Origin: Pseudomonas sp. Irchel s3h14
GTDB lineage: Bacteria > Pseudomonadota > Gammaproteobacteria > Pseudomonadales > Pseudomonadaceae
NCBI RefSeq assembly: GCF_900187425.1
Contig: NZ_FYDJ01000010.1
Span: 1 to 64,000 of the forward strand
Reading direction: 5' to 3'
Length of the DNA: 64,000 nucleotides
Of the stretch, positions 51,038-61,100 are shown piece after piece (position 1 is the first letter of the stretch; each line of letters opens with the position of its first letter). The notes under the pieces are model-generated. The model did not search any database. It saw only the letters and a list, made by a program, of their open reading frames with translations, and was not told the origin of the DNA. A program made the position numbers and the translations under genes.

Positions 51038-52540
51038 TTGTCTACATCAAACGAGTTGATCAGTGCAAAAGCCGCCACCGGCATCGAAGGTCTGGATGAC
51101 ATCCTGGCCGGTGGTTTGTCCCGCGGGCATGTGTTTTTACTGGAGGGTGAACCCGGTACCGGCAAAACCACCGTCGCTTTGCATTTCCTGTTGGCCGGCG
51201 CCCGAGCCGGCGAGCGCTCGTTGTACATCACGTTGTCGGAAACCGAGCGGGAGCTGCGACAGGGTGCGTTGTCCCACGGCTGGGAGCTGGATGAGAACAT
51301 CCACATCTTCGAGCTGACGCCCCCGGAAAGCCTGCTCAATGCCGAGCATCAGCAGAGCTTGTTGTATTCCTCGGACCTTGAGCTGGGCGAAGCCACCAAG
51401 CAGATTTTCGAAGTAGTCGAACGGGTCAAACCGACCCGCGTGGTGCTCGACAGTCTTTCCGAAATCCGTCTGCTGGCCCAAAGTTCATTGCGCTACCGAC
51501 GCCAGATCCTCGCGATCAAACATTACTTCGTGCGCTATGACGCCACGGTGGTGTTGCTGGACGACCTGACCACCGAATCCCTCGACAAAACCGTGCACAG
51601 TGTGGCCCACGGCGTGATTCGCCTTGAGGAACTGACACCCAACTATGGCGCCGAGCGTCGACGGATCCGTGTGGTGAAGTACCGTGGCCAGAAGTACCGT
51701 GGTGGCTTTCACGACTTCACCATCATGGGCGATGGCGTGCATGTTTTTCCGCGTCTGGTGGCCGCCGAGCATCGCGGTCGCTATATCCGTCAGCAACTTT
51801 CCAGCGGCATCAAGGAAATGGATGCCTTGCTCGGTGGCGGGATCGAGACCGGGTCCAGTACGTTGATCCTCGGCCCGGCCGGTACCGGCAAATCGCTGAT
51901 TTCGATGATCTTCGCCGCTGCCGCCGTGACCCGTGGCGAAAAAGCCGCCCTGTTTATTTTCGATGAAGAGCTCGGGTTGCTGTTCGAGCGCATGAAGAAC
52001 ATCGGCATCGACCTCCAGGCGCTGCAAGACACCGGCAACCTGCTGATCGAGCAAGTGGACGCAGCCGAGTTGTCCCCCGGAGAGTTTTCCTATCGGGTTC
52101 GTCGCTGCGTCGATGAGGGCAATATCAAGACCGTGGTGATCGACAGCATCAATGGCTATCAAGCGGCGATGCCCGAGGAAAACGCTTTGGTACTGCACAT
52201 GCACGAGTTGCTGCTGTACCTCAATCGCCAGGGCGCCGCGACCTTCATGACCGTCGCCCAGCATGGACTGGTCGGTGACATGCAAGCCCCCGTGGACATC
52301 ACCTATCTGGCCGACACGGTCATCCTGCTGCGTTACTTCGAGGCACTGGGCAAGGTGCGCCGGGCGATTTCGATCATCAAGAAACGTACGGGCAGCCATG
52401 AATCGACCATTCGTGAATACCGCATCAGCGCTCAGGGCATGACCATTGGTGAACCGCTGGATGCATTTCAGGGGGTATTGCGTGGCGTTCCCACTTATCT
52501 GGGTGCCAGCAAACCCTTGCTTGAGGAAGGAAGCCCGTGA
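51038..52540 (+). CDS. KaiC-like double-ATPase signalling protein
   Basis: A 500-aa protein with two RecA/KaiC domains: Walker A GEPGTGKT at 37-44 and GPAGTGKS at 279-286, acidic catalytic loops SETERELR and FDEELGLLFERM. In cyanobacterial KaiC, Ser431/Thr432 are the clock phosphosites; alignment at LADTVILLRY places Thr422 and Tyr423 there. No KaiA or KaiB is nearby. The start is uncertain: TTG at 51038 has AGAGG 7 nt upstream, ATG at 51023 does not. The stop overlaps the following kinase start (GTGA), so the two are translationally coupled and probably act together in stress signalling. Confidence 0.88.
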   Translation: MSTSNELISAKAATGIEGLDDILAGGLSRGHVFLLEGEPGTGKTTVALHFLLAGARAGERSLYITLSETERELRQGALSHGWELDENIHIFELTPPESLLNAEHQQSLLYSSDLELGEATKQIFEVVERVKPTRVVLDSLSEIRLLAQSSLRYRRQILAIKHYFVRYDATVVLLDDLTTESLDKTVHSVAHGVIRLEELTPNYGAERRRIRVVKYRGQKYRGGFHDFTIMGDGVHVFPRLVAAEHRGRYIRQQLSSGIKEMDALLGGGIETGSSTLILGPAGTGKSLISMIFAAAAVTRGEKAALFIFDEELGLLFERMKNIGIDLQALQDTGNLLIEQVDAAELSPGEFSYRVRRCVDEGNIKTVVIDSINGYQAAMPEENALVLHMHELLLYLNRQGAATFMTVAQHGLVGDMQAPVDITYLADTVILLRYFEALGKVRRAISIIKKRTGSHESTIREYRISAQGMTIGEPLDAFQGVLRGVPTYLGASKPLLEEGSP

Positions 52541-54207
52541 TTGCCCAGGAAGCGATGTCCGAGCGCGCGATCATTCTCGCGCCGCTGGGTCGCGACAGCC
52601 AGATTGCGCTGATGATGCTCAACGAAGCGGGTTATGACGGGGTGATTACTCGGGACCTGGTGGCGTTGTGCAGTGAACTGGAGCAAGGGGCAGGTTTGTT
52701 GCTGATATCTTCCGAAGCCTTGTTGGGCGGTGACCTTGAACCGCTGCTCGGCCTGATCGAGCAACAACCGGCCTGGTCGGACCTTCCAATAGTATTGATG
52801 ACCTACCATGGTGGCCCGGAACAAAACCCGGCGTCGCGCTACGGCCCACAGCTGGGGAACGTGACCTTTCTTGAGCGCCCTTTCCACCCGGTTACGTTGA
52901 TCAGCCTGGTGACCACCGCGTTGCGCGGACGTCGACGACAGTACGAAGCCAGGGACCGGCTGATCGATCTGAGTCAAAGCGAACTGCGGTTGCAAAACAC
53001 CCTCGAAACCCTCGAACAGCAGGTCGAGGAACGCACCGCCCAGCTGCGACACAATGAAGAAGCCCTGCGCCAATCGCAGAAGATGGAAGCGGTCGGCCAG
53101 CTTACCGGCGGCATTGCCCACGACTTCAACAACATGCTGACCGGCATCATCGGCAGCCTGGAGCTGCTGCGTCGCCGTCTGGCCCGTGGGCGCACCGACG
53201 ATCTGGACAGTCTTATTGACCTGGGCGTGACCTCAGCCAACCGCGCGGCAGGCCTGACCCACCGTCTGCTGGCGTTCTCCCGGCGTCAGTCGCTGGACTC
53301 CAAACCCGTGGAGATGAACACCCTGGTGGTTTCGATGGGCGAGTTGCTTCAGCGCAGCATCAACGAAACCATTCAGCTGGACATGCAGCTGAACGAGCAA
53401 CTCTGGGTGGCCGAAGCCGATCCCAATCAACTGGAAAGCGCCCTGCTCAATCTGGTGATCAATGCTCGGGATGCGATGCCCGATGGCGGCAAACTGGTGG
53501 TAAAAACCAGCAATCAGCATCTGGACATTGGCTTCACCGAAGCCCAGAGCAACCTTCAACCGGGTGATTACGTGGTGCTAAGCGTCACAGATACCGGGTG
53601 TGGCATGCCGCAAAGCACCATCAACCGGGCCTTTGATCCGTTTTTTACCACCAAACCCATCGGTCAGGGCACAGGCCTTGGATTGTCGATGATCTATGGC
53701 TTCAGCAAACAATCACGCGGCCACGTCGCCATTCACAGTGAAGTGGGCAAAGGCACCACGGTGAGTCTGTTTCTCCCGCGATTCGGCGGTGACGTGCCTC
53801 AAGACAGCCCGGTGGACGTCCAGCACGCTCCGTTCGCACGGAATGGCGAAACGGTGCTGATCGTCGAGGACGATCCGGCGGTGCGGGTGTTGGTCAGTAC
53901 GGTGTTGAGCGATCTGGGCTATGCCTTCGTCGAGGCTGGCGATGCCGACAGCGCGGTGCCGATTCTCGATTCCGGGCAGCGTATCGATCTGTTGATCAGC
54001 GACGTTGGATTACCCGGCATGAATGGCCGGCAACTGGCGGAAATTGGCCGGCAGTACCGGCCGGACCTCAAGGTATTGTTCATCACCGGGTATGCCGAGC
54101 ATGCGGCAGTGCGCGGTGGTTTCCTCGATCCCGGCATGCAGATGATCACCAAGCCGTTCACCTTCGACCTGCTGACGGCGAAGGTGCGGGAGATGATCCG
54201 GATCTGA
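52537..54207 (+). CDS. Hybrid histidine kinase with N-terminal pseudo-receiver
   Basis: A 556-aa cytoplasmic sensor kinase. Residues about 8-130 resemble a receiver without the acceptor Asp (LLLISSEALLGG in the usual Asp strand) but with the usual LPIVLMT and ERPF strands. Then come a coiled coil, HisKA (GGIAHDFNNMLTGI, H195), HATPase_c (NLVINARDAMPDGG, GTGLGLSMIYGF) and a C-terminal receiver (LIVEDDPAV, ISDVGLPGMNG, TGYAEH, TKPF). Start GTG at 52537 overlapping the kaiC-like stop. No membrane helix, so its signal probably arrives through the KaiC-like partner (inference). Confidence 0.9.
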   Translation: MIAQEAMSERAIILAPLGRDSQIALMMLNEAGYDGVITRDLVALCSELEQGAGLLLISSEALLGGDLEPLLGLIEQQPAWSDLPIVLMTYHGGPEQNPASRYGPQLGNVTFLERPFHPVTLISLVTTALRGRRRQYEARDRLIDLSQSELRLQNTLETLEQQVEERTAQLRHNEEALRQSQKMEAVGQLTGGIAHDFNNMLTGIIGSLELLRRRLARGRTDDLDSLIDLGVTSANRAAGLTHRLLAFSRRQSLDSKPVEMNTLVVSMGELLQRSINETIQLDMQLNEQLWVAEADPNQLESALLNLVINARDAMPDGGKLVVKTSNQHLDIGFTEAQSNLQPGDYVVLSVTDTGCGMPQSTINRAFDPFFTTKPIGQGTGLGLSMIYGFSKQSRGHVAIHSEVGKGTTVSLFLPRFGGDVPQDSPVDVQHAPFARNGETVLIVEDDPAVRVLVSTVLSDLGYAFVEAGDADSAVPILDSGQRIDLLISDVGLPGMNGRQLAEIGRQYRPDLKVLFITGYAEHAAVRGGFLDPGMQMITKPFTFDLLTAKVREMIRI

Positions 54208-54228
54208 CGCGCCCCCCTGCAGGAGCGT

Positions 54229-55017
54229 AATGCTGTTCACTTAAGGTCGGGATTTCCAGGTACACACATGCGTAGCTAGGGGGCGGTGGATCAAGGGCCG
54301 AGCGGTGTTTTGTTTTTTGTGTGTATATCCGTTTCTGCGGTTACGGCTGCTGGCGGTTTCGCTTTTACAGCGAGTCACTTTCGAAAAGCCTGCGCGGCCC
54401 GGCGGAAAGTAACCAAAGCGCTCTTGCCCCTTTCGTTCGGTGCCTCGCCTAGGCTCGGCATGCCCTCGCTCCGGTCCTGCTCCGTGGGCCCGCCGCCATC
54501 GGCCATCCATGGCCGGGGGCGGCTAACCCGGCATCCATGCCGGGTTGCCCACTGCGCAGAACCTCCACTCGGCCTCTCGAGGGGGCGGTGCATCGAGATC
54601 AAAAGCTGCAGGCGAGCTAACGCTCGGCCTGTTGAGTGGTAAGGAGCGTGCGTGCATCCCCTCTCCCCGGTAGGAGCTGTCGAGTGAAACGAGGCTGCGA
54701 TCTTTTGATCTTGCTGTGGCTGTGGCTTTTGATTTTGATCTACTGCCCCTTTCCCAGAGGCCGAACGCAGGCGTTGCGCAGGGGGCACCGCGGCAAGGAT
54801 GCCGCGGTAGCCGCCCCCGGCCATGGATGGCCGATGGCGGCGGCCCCCCGGAGCAATGCCGGAGTGAGGGCATGCCGAGCCAAAGCGAGGCACCGAATGG
54901 CGGGGCAAGAGCCCTTGGTTACTTGGGGCTTTTCCAAGTGACTCGCTGTAAAAGCGAAACCGACAGCCGCCGTTACCGCAGAAACGGATATGTACCCCAA
55001 CCTTAAGTGAACAGCAT
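54229..55017. repeat. 0.8-kb element with long imperfect inverted repeats
   Basis: Ends are perfect 19-bp inverted repeats, AATGCTGTTCACTTAAGGT (54229-54247) and ACCTTAAGTGAACAGCATT (54999-55017). Inside, each half of about 300 bp is the imperfect inverse of the other, for example CGCTTTTACAGCGAGTCACTT (54360-54380) and its partner around 54933-54953, and CGGCCATCCATGGCCGG with its inverse. Short frames on both strands read as repeats of one another and are probably not genes. It fills the space between the hybrid kinase and a response regulator and looks like a Pseudomonas-specific foldback element. Confidence 0.8.
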
Positions 55018-55038
55018 TCCCTGTAGGAGCAAAGCACC

Positions 55039-55416
55039 TTACGACAGCATTTCCTGCATAAGCTCTTGCAGCACATCCAGATCGAACGGCTTGGCCAGGA
55101 TCGGCGCCTTGCGGGTGATCGGGCTGTCCGTCTCGCGGATCTCCTGCGGATAACCGCTGATAAAGATCACCTTGAGTTCCGGTCGCAGCTTCACGGCAGG
55201 TTCAGCGATCTGGACGCCAGAGATTCCGCCCGGCAGGCGGAAGTCGGTGATCATCATGTCCAGGTGCGGTTTGCTCGACAGAATTTCGAAGGCTTGCTCG
55301 CCGTTTTCGGCCTGCAACACCCGGTAGCCCTCACCCGACAGATAGGCCGACAGCACCATCAAAATGGAGGGGTCATCTTCGACGATCAATACGACGTCTT
55401 GTGCATCTTCACTCAT
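55039..55416 (-). CDS. Single-domain CheY-like response regulator
   Basis: A 125-aa receiver: VVLIVEDDPSILMVLSAYL, the phospho-acceptor in MMITDFRLPGG, ISGYPQE and LAKPFDLDVL. The ATG at 55416 is preferred to a TTG at 55437. There is no output domain, so it works by protein interaction. It is the last gene of the minus-strand cascade from 61.6 kb. Confidence 0.88.
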   Translation of the reverse strand: MSEDAQDVVLIVEDDPSILMVLSAYLSGEGYRVLQAENGEQAFEILSSKPHLDMMITDFRLPGGISGVQIAEPAVKLRPELKVIFISGYPQEIRETDSPITRKAPILAKPFDLDVLQELMQEMLS

Positions 55417-55493
55417 GGGAAGCCTTTGTTCGGTCAATAGCTGCTGATACGACCGTGGGGTCGATCAGAGGTTGCGTTTATCTGGCTGTTTTC

Positions 55494-56675
55494 CTACAGC
55501 GGCAGACAAACGCGAAACAATGCGCCCTCGCCAATCCGGCTTTCGACGGTAATGGAACCGCCATGGGCGGCCACAATCTGCTCGGAAATAAACAACCCCA
55601 GGCCCAACCCCGCGACAGCGTGTTTGGCCGTGACGCGTTCGAACTGCTGGAAAATACGCTTCTGGTTTTCTTCGCCGATGCCGATCCCGAGATCGCGCAC
55701 TTCCACCCGAGCCTGACCGCTCTCACTGTACACCTTAACGGTGATCGGACTCTTTGCGCCGTAGCGCAAAGCATTGGTCAGCAGGTTGGAAATCACCTGT
55801 TCAATGCGAAATTCGTCCCAGCTGCCCACCACCGGTTGCTCGGCCTCCAGGGTGACCGTGGACTCGGCAGCATCGACCTGCGGGGCAAAGTTCTGCAACA
55901 AGCTGCGAACCAGCGCCGACAGGTCGAAGCGCGTCGGTCGGATCGACAACTTGCCGGTGCGAATGCGCGATACATCGAGCATGTCTTCGATCAGTCGGAT
56001 CAGGCTTTTGATCTGCCGCTCGTCGCGATCGACCATCGCGTGCATCTTGTCCAGAGTGAACGCCGCGGCGTTATCCCGGGCCAGGTGCATCTTGCGCAAC
56101 TGGGTTTCGAGGATCAGGCCATTGAGCGGCGTGCGGACTTCATGGGCGACGATGGACATGAAGTCATCACGCATGCGCACTGCTTGCTCCAGTTCCAGCT
56201 GGGTACTCTGTAACTGCTTGAGCAACGCTTCCTGCTCACGGCGACTCTGCTCCAGCTCTTCGACCTGATGTTTCATCGCCTTGCTTTGGCGATACAGTTC
56301 TACGAACACGTTGACCTTGCTCTTGACCGCGTGGATATCCAGCGGCTTGTAAAGGAAATCCACCGCACCGCTTTCGTAACCTTTGAAGGCGTAGTTCAGC
56401 TCGCGACCGCCCGCACTGACGAACACGATCGGGATGTTCTTGGTCTTTTCCGTGCCGCGCATCAGCTCGGCCAGCTCGAAGCCGTTCATGCCGGGCATCT
56501 GCACATCGAGAATGGCCATGGCGAATTCGTGTTGCAGCAACAGCGACAAGGCTTCGTCGGCGGACAAGGCTTTGTAGACGATACGGTCTTCGCGCTTGAT
56601 CAGCGCTTCAAGCGCCAACAAGTTCTCCGGCAGATCGTCGACGATCAGCAATTTGGCCTGGATAGTACTTAGCAT
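55494..56675 (-). CDS. Receiver-histidine kinase
   Basis: A 393-aa protein: N-terminal receiver (LLIVDDLPENLLALEALI, AILDVQMPGMNGFEL, VFVSAGG, DFLYKPLD), coiled coil, HisKA (SIVAHEVRTPLNGL) and HATPase_c (EQVISNLLTNALRYG, GLGIGEENQKRIF, GLGLGLFISEQIV). It has no membrane segment. It overlaps the CheB-like gene by 7 bp, so the kinase, CheB, CheR and the large hybrid kinase form one operon. Confidence 0.9.
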   Translation of the reverse strand: MLSTIQAKLLIVDDLPENLLALEALIKREDRIVYKALSADEALSLLLQHEFAMAILDVQMPGMNGFELAELMRGTEKTKNIPIVFVSAGGRELNYAFKGYESGAVDFLYKPLDIHAVKSKVNVFVELYRQSKAMKHQVEELEQSRREQEALLKQLQSTQLELEQAVRMRDDFMSIVAHEVRTPLNGLILETQLRKMHLARDNAAAFTLDKMHAMVDRDERQIKSLIRLIEDMLDVSRIRTGKLSIRPTRFDLSALVRSLLQNFAPQVDAAESTVTLEAEQPVVGSWDEFRIEQVISNLLTNALRYGAKSPITVKVYSESGQARVEVRDLGIGIGEENQKRIFQQFERVTAKHAVAGLGLGLFISEQIVAAHGGSITVESRIGEGALFRVCLPL

Positions 56676-57262
56676 GCGATTCGTTCCAGCTCGACAAGCA
56701 GACGGCCGATGCCGCGTATAGGGAGAATGTGGTCCGGCTGGTGTATATCAAGCGCCGCCTGAGGCATGGTCGCGACCTGGGCTTCATCCGGGTCCTGGAC
56801 GATGGTCATGCCGCCACGACGCTTGACCTGGGCCAGACCGCGGGCGCCATCGCTGTTGCCGCCGGTCAACAACACAGCGGCCAGGGCTGAACCGTAGGCA
56901 TCGGCGGCCGACTCAAACAGGTAGTCGATGGCCGGTCGCGAATAATGCACGCGGGCTTCCAGGCTCAAGGAAAAACTGCGGTCCTGCTCCACAGACAAGT
57001 GATAACCCGGCGCCGCGAAATACAACGTTCCCGCTTCGACCAGCGTCTTGTCGCGGGCTTCCAGTACAGGCATGGAGACTCGCCGTGCGAACACCTCGGC
57101 CAGTTGACTGCGACGTTCGTCCGGCAGGTGCAACACCACGATGATCGGCAGCTTGAAGCCTTCTCGCAATGGGCTGAGGATACTCAGCAACGCCTCCACA
57201 CCGCCGGCCGAGGCGCCGATTACGATAGCTTCTATAGAAGGCAAATCCGCTGCACTGTTCAT
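56669..57262 (-). CDS. CheB-type methylesterase domain protein
   Basis: A 197-aa stand-alone CheB catalytic domain, without the receiver of chemotaxis CheB. The triad residues lie in VIGASAGGVEALL (Ser), VLHLPDERRSQ (His) and LTGGNSDGARGL (Asp). It removes methyl groups or deamidates a receptor; partner CheR overlaps by 4 bp. No chemoreceptor is adjacent, so the substrate may be the GAF/CHASE3 hybrid kinase encoded upstream. Confidence 0.9.
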   Translation of the reverse strand: MNSAADLPSIEAIVIGASAGGVEALLSILSPLREGFKLPIIVVLHLPDERRSQLAEVFARRVSMPVLEARDKTLVEAGTLYFAAPGYHLSVEQDRSFSLSLEARVHYSRPAIDYLFESAADAYGSALAAVLLTGGNSDGARGLAQVKRRGGMTIVQDPDEAQVATMPQAALDIHQPDHILPIRGIGRLLVELERIAC

Positions 57263-58119
57263 GATTTGCGGTAAATCCGTTCTTGTTTGACCAACGGTTC
57301 GAACTGGTTGCCGTAAGCCGAAAAATCCAGGGTTTCCTTACTACCGAGCACCAAAAATCCTCGATGGCAAAGGGACTCATGGAACAAACCGAACGCACGA
57401 TCCTGAAGCTTTTTGTTGAAGTAAATCAAAACATTACGACACGAAATTAATTGAGTTTCTGAAAAGACACTGTCAGTCGCCAGGCTGTGATCGGCGAAGG
57501 TCACGTTCTCACACAGCGTCTTGTCGAAAATCGCGTAACCGTAAGCCGCCGTGTAGTAGTCGGCGAACGAACGCTGGCCACCTGCCTGCTGGTAGTTATG
57601 AGTGTAGGCGCGGACATTTTCCATGGAGAAAATCCCTTGCTTGGCCTTGTCCAGCGAGCGCGGGTTGATGTCGGTGGCGTAGATGATGGTGCGATCGAGC
57701 AAGCCTTCTTCGCGCAGCAGAATGGCCATCGAATAGACCTCTTCCCCCGTGCTGCAACCGGCGATCCAGATCTTGATCGAGGGGTAAGTCTTGAGCAGCG
57801 GCACCACTTCCTGACGGATCGCGAGGAAATGCGAAGGGTCGCGGAACATTTCACTGACCGGGATCGTCAGCAGTTGCAGCAACTGCATGAACGCCGCCGG
57901 GTCGTGCAAGACCTTTTCCTGCAACGCTGAAATGGTCGTGCACTCGAACTGGCTCAACGCGTGAGTGACCCGGCGCTTGATCGAAGCGCCGGAGTAGTCG
58001 CGAAAGTCATAGCTGTATTTGAGGTAGATCGCCTCGATCAACAAGCGAATTTCGATTTCGCTATTTCGCTCCACTGAAAAATTGCGTTCCACTAAATGCG
58101 TTCCATTTTTGGTAACCAC
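57259..58119 (-). CDS. CheR-type methyltransferase
   Basis: A 286-aa SAM-dependent CheR: FRDYSGASIKRRVTHAL at the N-terminal domain, IWIAGCSTGEEVYSMAILL for SAM binding and ISCRNVLIYFNKKLQDRAF at the C-terminal end. The start is uncertain (GTG at 58119 overlaps the kinase stop by 28 bp; GTG codons at about 58092 and 58074 are alternatives). It pairs with the CheB-like gene as a methylation/demethylation module outside a full chemotaxis cluster. Confidence 0.9.
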   Translation of the reverse strand: MVTKNGTHLVERNFSVERNSEIEIRLLIEAIYLKYSYDFRDYSGASIKRRVTHALSQFECTTISALQEKVLHDPAAFMQLLQLLTIPVSEMFRDPSHFLAIRQEVVPLLKTYPSIKIWIAGCSTGEEVYSMAILLREEGLLDRTIIYATDINPRSLDKAKQGIFSMENVRAYTHNYQQAGGQRSFADYYTAAYGYAIFDKTLCENVTFADHSLATDSVFSETQLISCRNVLIYFNKKLQDRAFGLFHESLCHRGFLVLGSKETLDFSAYGNQFEPLVKQERIYRKS

Positions 58120-61100
58120 ACGCGAATCAGTGAGAACAGGCGATCCAGGTCAATGGGTTTGGCCAGGTAATCATTGGAGCCCGCTTGCAAGCAGCGCTCC
58201 TGATCGTCCTTCATGGCCTTGGCCGTCACCGCAATGATTGGTAGCTTGCGCCAGCGCGGGTCCTTGCGGATCTCGATGGTGGCTTCGTAACCGTCCATCT
58301 CCGGCATCATCACGTCCATCAACACCAGATCGATGTCCTCGACTTCATTCAGTCTTTCAATCGCTTCACGGCCGTTACGGCCAATGACCACGACTGCACC
58401 CTTTTGCTCCAGAGCACTGGTGAGGGCGAAGATGTTGCGTACATCGTCGTCCACCAGCAGCACCTTGCGACCCTCGAAAACCTTGTCGCGGCTGCGCGCG
58501 GTCTTGAGCATCCTCTGGCGTTCATGGGACAACCTGGATTCGACTTTGTGCAGAAAGAGTGTGACCTCATCCAGCAAACGCTCGGGCGAGCGGGCGCCCT
58601 TGATGATGATCGAGCGCGAATACTTGCGCAGATCGGCCTCTTCGTCCCGGGTCAGGTTGCGCCCGGTGTAGACGATCACCGGCGGAAACGAGCAGATATC
58701 TTCCGTGGACATACGCTTGAGCAGGTCGTTGCCGAGCATGTCCGGCAGCTTCAGGTCGATGATCATGCAATCGAAAATCGTCGTGCGCAGCAGGTCCAGG
58801 GCATCTTGTGCCAGGCCAACGGCAGTGATCTCGATGTCATCGTCGCCGATCAGCCGGGCAATGCTGTCGCGCTGCAGATCATCGTCTTCGACCAGCAGGA
58901 CGCGTTTGACCTTCTGAGTCAGCTTGGCCTCAAGGCGGGCAAACACGTCCTTGAGTTCTTCGCGGGTAGTCGGTTTGACCGCATAACCGATGGCGCCCAT
59001 GTGCATCGCGGCTTCGACCCGGTCTTCCACCGAAATCACATGCACCGGAATGTGCCGGGTTTCAGCGTGCTCCTTCAGGCGTTGCAACACAGTCAACCCG
59101 GAATGATCCGGCAGACGCATGTCCAGCAGAATGGCGTCCGGGATGAATTCCCTGGCCAGGTCGTAACCCTCGTCCGCGCCGTGCGCCACCAGGCACTGAT
59201 ACCCCAGCTCATGGGCCAGGTCATAAAGGATATTGGCAAAGTTCGGCTCGTCTTCCACCACCAGAATGCAACGAGTGGCGAATGGCGCCTTGGTGCGATC
59301 GTCGTCGAAACGCGGAATTTCAACTTCGGCGATCAGCGGTACCAGCGCGGCAGGCGTCACTCTCGGCGTAATGGCAACCGGCGCGGCTCTCATCGGCTCG
59401 ACAGGATTCTCGCCCGGTTCGACGTATTGCTGCGGCAAAACCAGCGTGAACACACTGCCCTGCCCCGGCTCACTGGTGACACTGATGGAACCGCCGAGCA
59501 AGGCGGCCAGATCGCGGGAAATCGACAAGCCCAGGCCGGTGCCGCCGTAACGGCGATTGGTGGTGCCATCGGCCTGGCGGAAGGCTTCGAAAATGCTGTC
59601 CTGCTGATCCGCGGCAATGCCAATCCCCGAATCGCGAATGATAAAGGCGATTCCGTCACTGGGCTGGCTGGCGACCGTCAGGCTGACCGTGCCTTTTTCG
59701 GTGAATTTCACCGCGTTGGACAGCAGGTTCTTGATGACCTGCTCCAGACGTTGGCGGTCGGTGTAGATCATCATCGGCGCACCGGCTTGCACCTCGACCT
59801 GGAAATCCAGTTTCTTGTCGGTCGCCAAGGGCTGGAACATCCCGCGCAAGCCATCCACCAGACGGGCGACACTGGTGTTCTCCGGTCGCATCTCAAGCTT
59901 GCCGGCCTCGACCTTGGAAATGTCGAGAATGTCGTTGATCAAGTTGAGCAAATCATTGCCGGCGGAGTAAATCGACTCGGCAAACTTGACCTGCTCGGCG
60001 CTGAGGTTTTCCTGGGGGTTTTCCGCCAGCAACTTGGCCAGGATCAACGAGCTGTTCAGCGGCGTGCGCAATTCGTGGGACATGTTGGCGAGGAATTCAG
60101 ACTTGTACTTGCTCGAGCGCTGCAACTCTTCGGCGCGTTCTTCGAGTTGGGTCTGGGCCTGATTGAGCTCGCTGTTTTTCAGGTCCATGGCGTCGCGCTG
60201 GTCGGCGAGGATCTGCGCCTGCTCGGCGAGTTGCTCATTGGTTTGTTCAAGCTCGACCTGCTGGGTCTCCAGATGAGCCTGAGATTCCTTGAGAATCCGC
60301 GACTGCTCCTCCAGCTCTTCGTTGGCGGTCTTGAGCTCTTCTTGCTGGACTTGCAGCTCTTCATTGAGCTGCTGGGTTTCGGCCAGCACTTCCTGCAAGC
60401 GCTGGCGATAGCGCGCGGCCTCGATGGACGTGCCGATGTTGCCGGCAATCAGCTCAAGCAATTCGACATCGCGATCAGTCAGCGGGCGCAGGAAGCCCAG
60501 TTCGATCACACCGTTGACCCGATCGTCGTCACTGGTCGGCACCACCAGCACGCTATGCGGCAGACCTTCGCCCAGGCCGGAGCTGACCTTGAAATAACCG
60601 CTCGGTACGTCATCGAGACGGATCAAGCGAGCCTGGTGCGCTACCTGGCCGACAATGCCTTCATCGCTGTAAATCTGCTGTTCGCGCGCTTCCTGCTCGC
60701 GGGAGAAACCGTAAGAGGCAATGCGCTTGAGACCCCCATGTTCTTCGCGGACATAAATGGCTGCTACGGCGGTGCCCAGGTACTGCGCGCAGAACTGCAG
60801 AATGTTGCGGCCCAGCAGGTTAAGCGACAGTTGCCCCAGCACTTGTTCGGCCAGTTCAGTCTGGCCATTGCGCAGCCAGGCCTGCTGTTCCAGACGCTGG
60901 GCACTGGCCTGCTGCCCGGCGAGGTTGGCGCTGTAACTTTGTGAAAGGTTGAGCAAGTCCCGACGGCCAATGTAGGCCAGCAAGGCGCTGATCCCGGCGA
61001 TGAACAACAGATAAAGGCTGATGCTCCAGATCGTGGTGCGGCGCACTTCCTCGTTGCGCGTGGTGCGCAACTGTTGCTCCATGTCGATCACGTCTTCGAA

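Noticed and set aside
54375..55076. Several frames of 80-230 aa on both strands in the foldback element
   Set aside because: They resemble each other because the DNA is inverted-repetitive and carry no protein domain; treated as repeat, not genes.
58404..60944. 846-aa plus-strand frame opposite the hybrid kinase
   Set aside because: Its repeats such as LGLQMSLRFLENPRLLLQ mirror the coiled coil of the kinase; antisense artefact.
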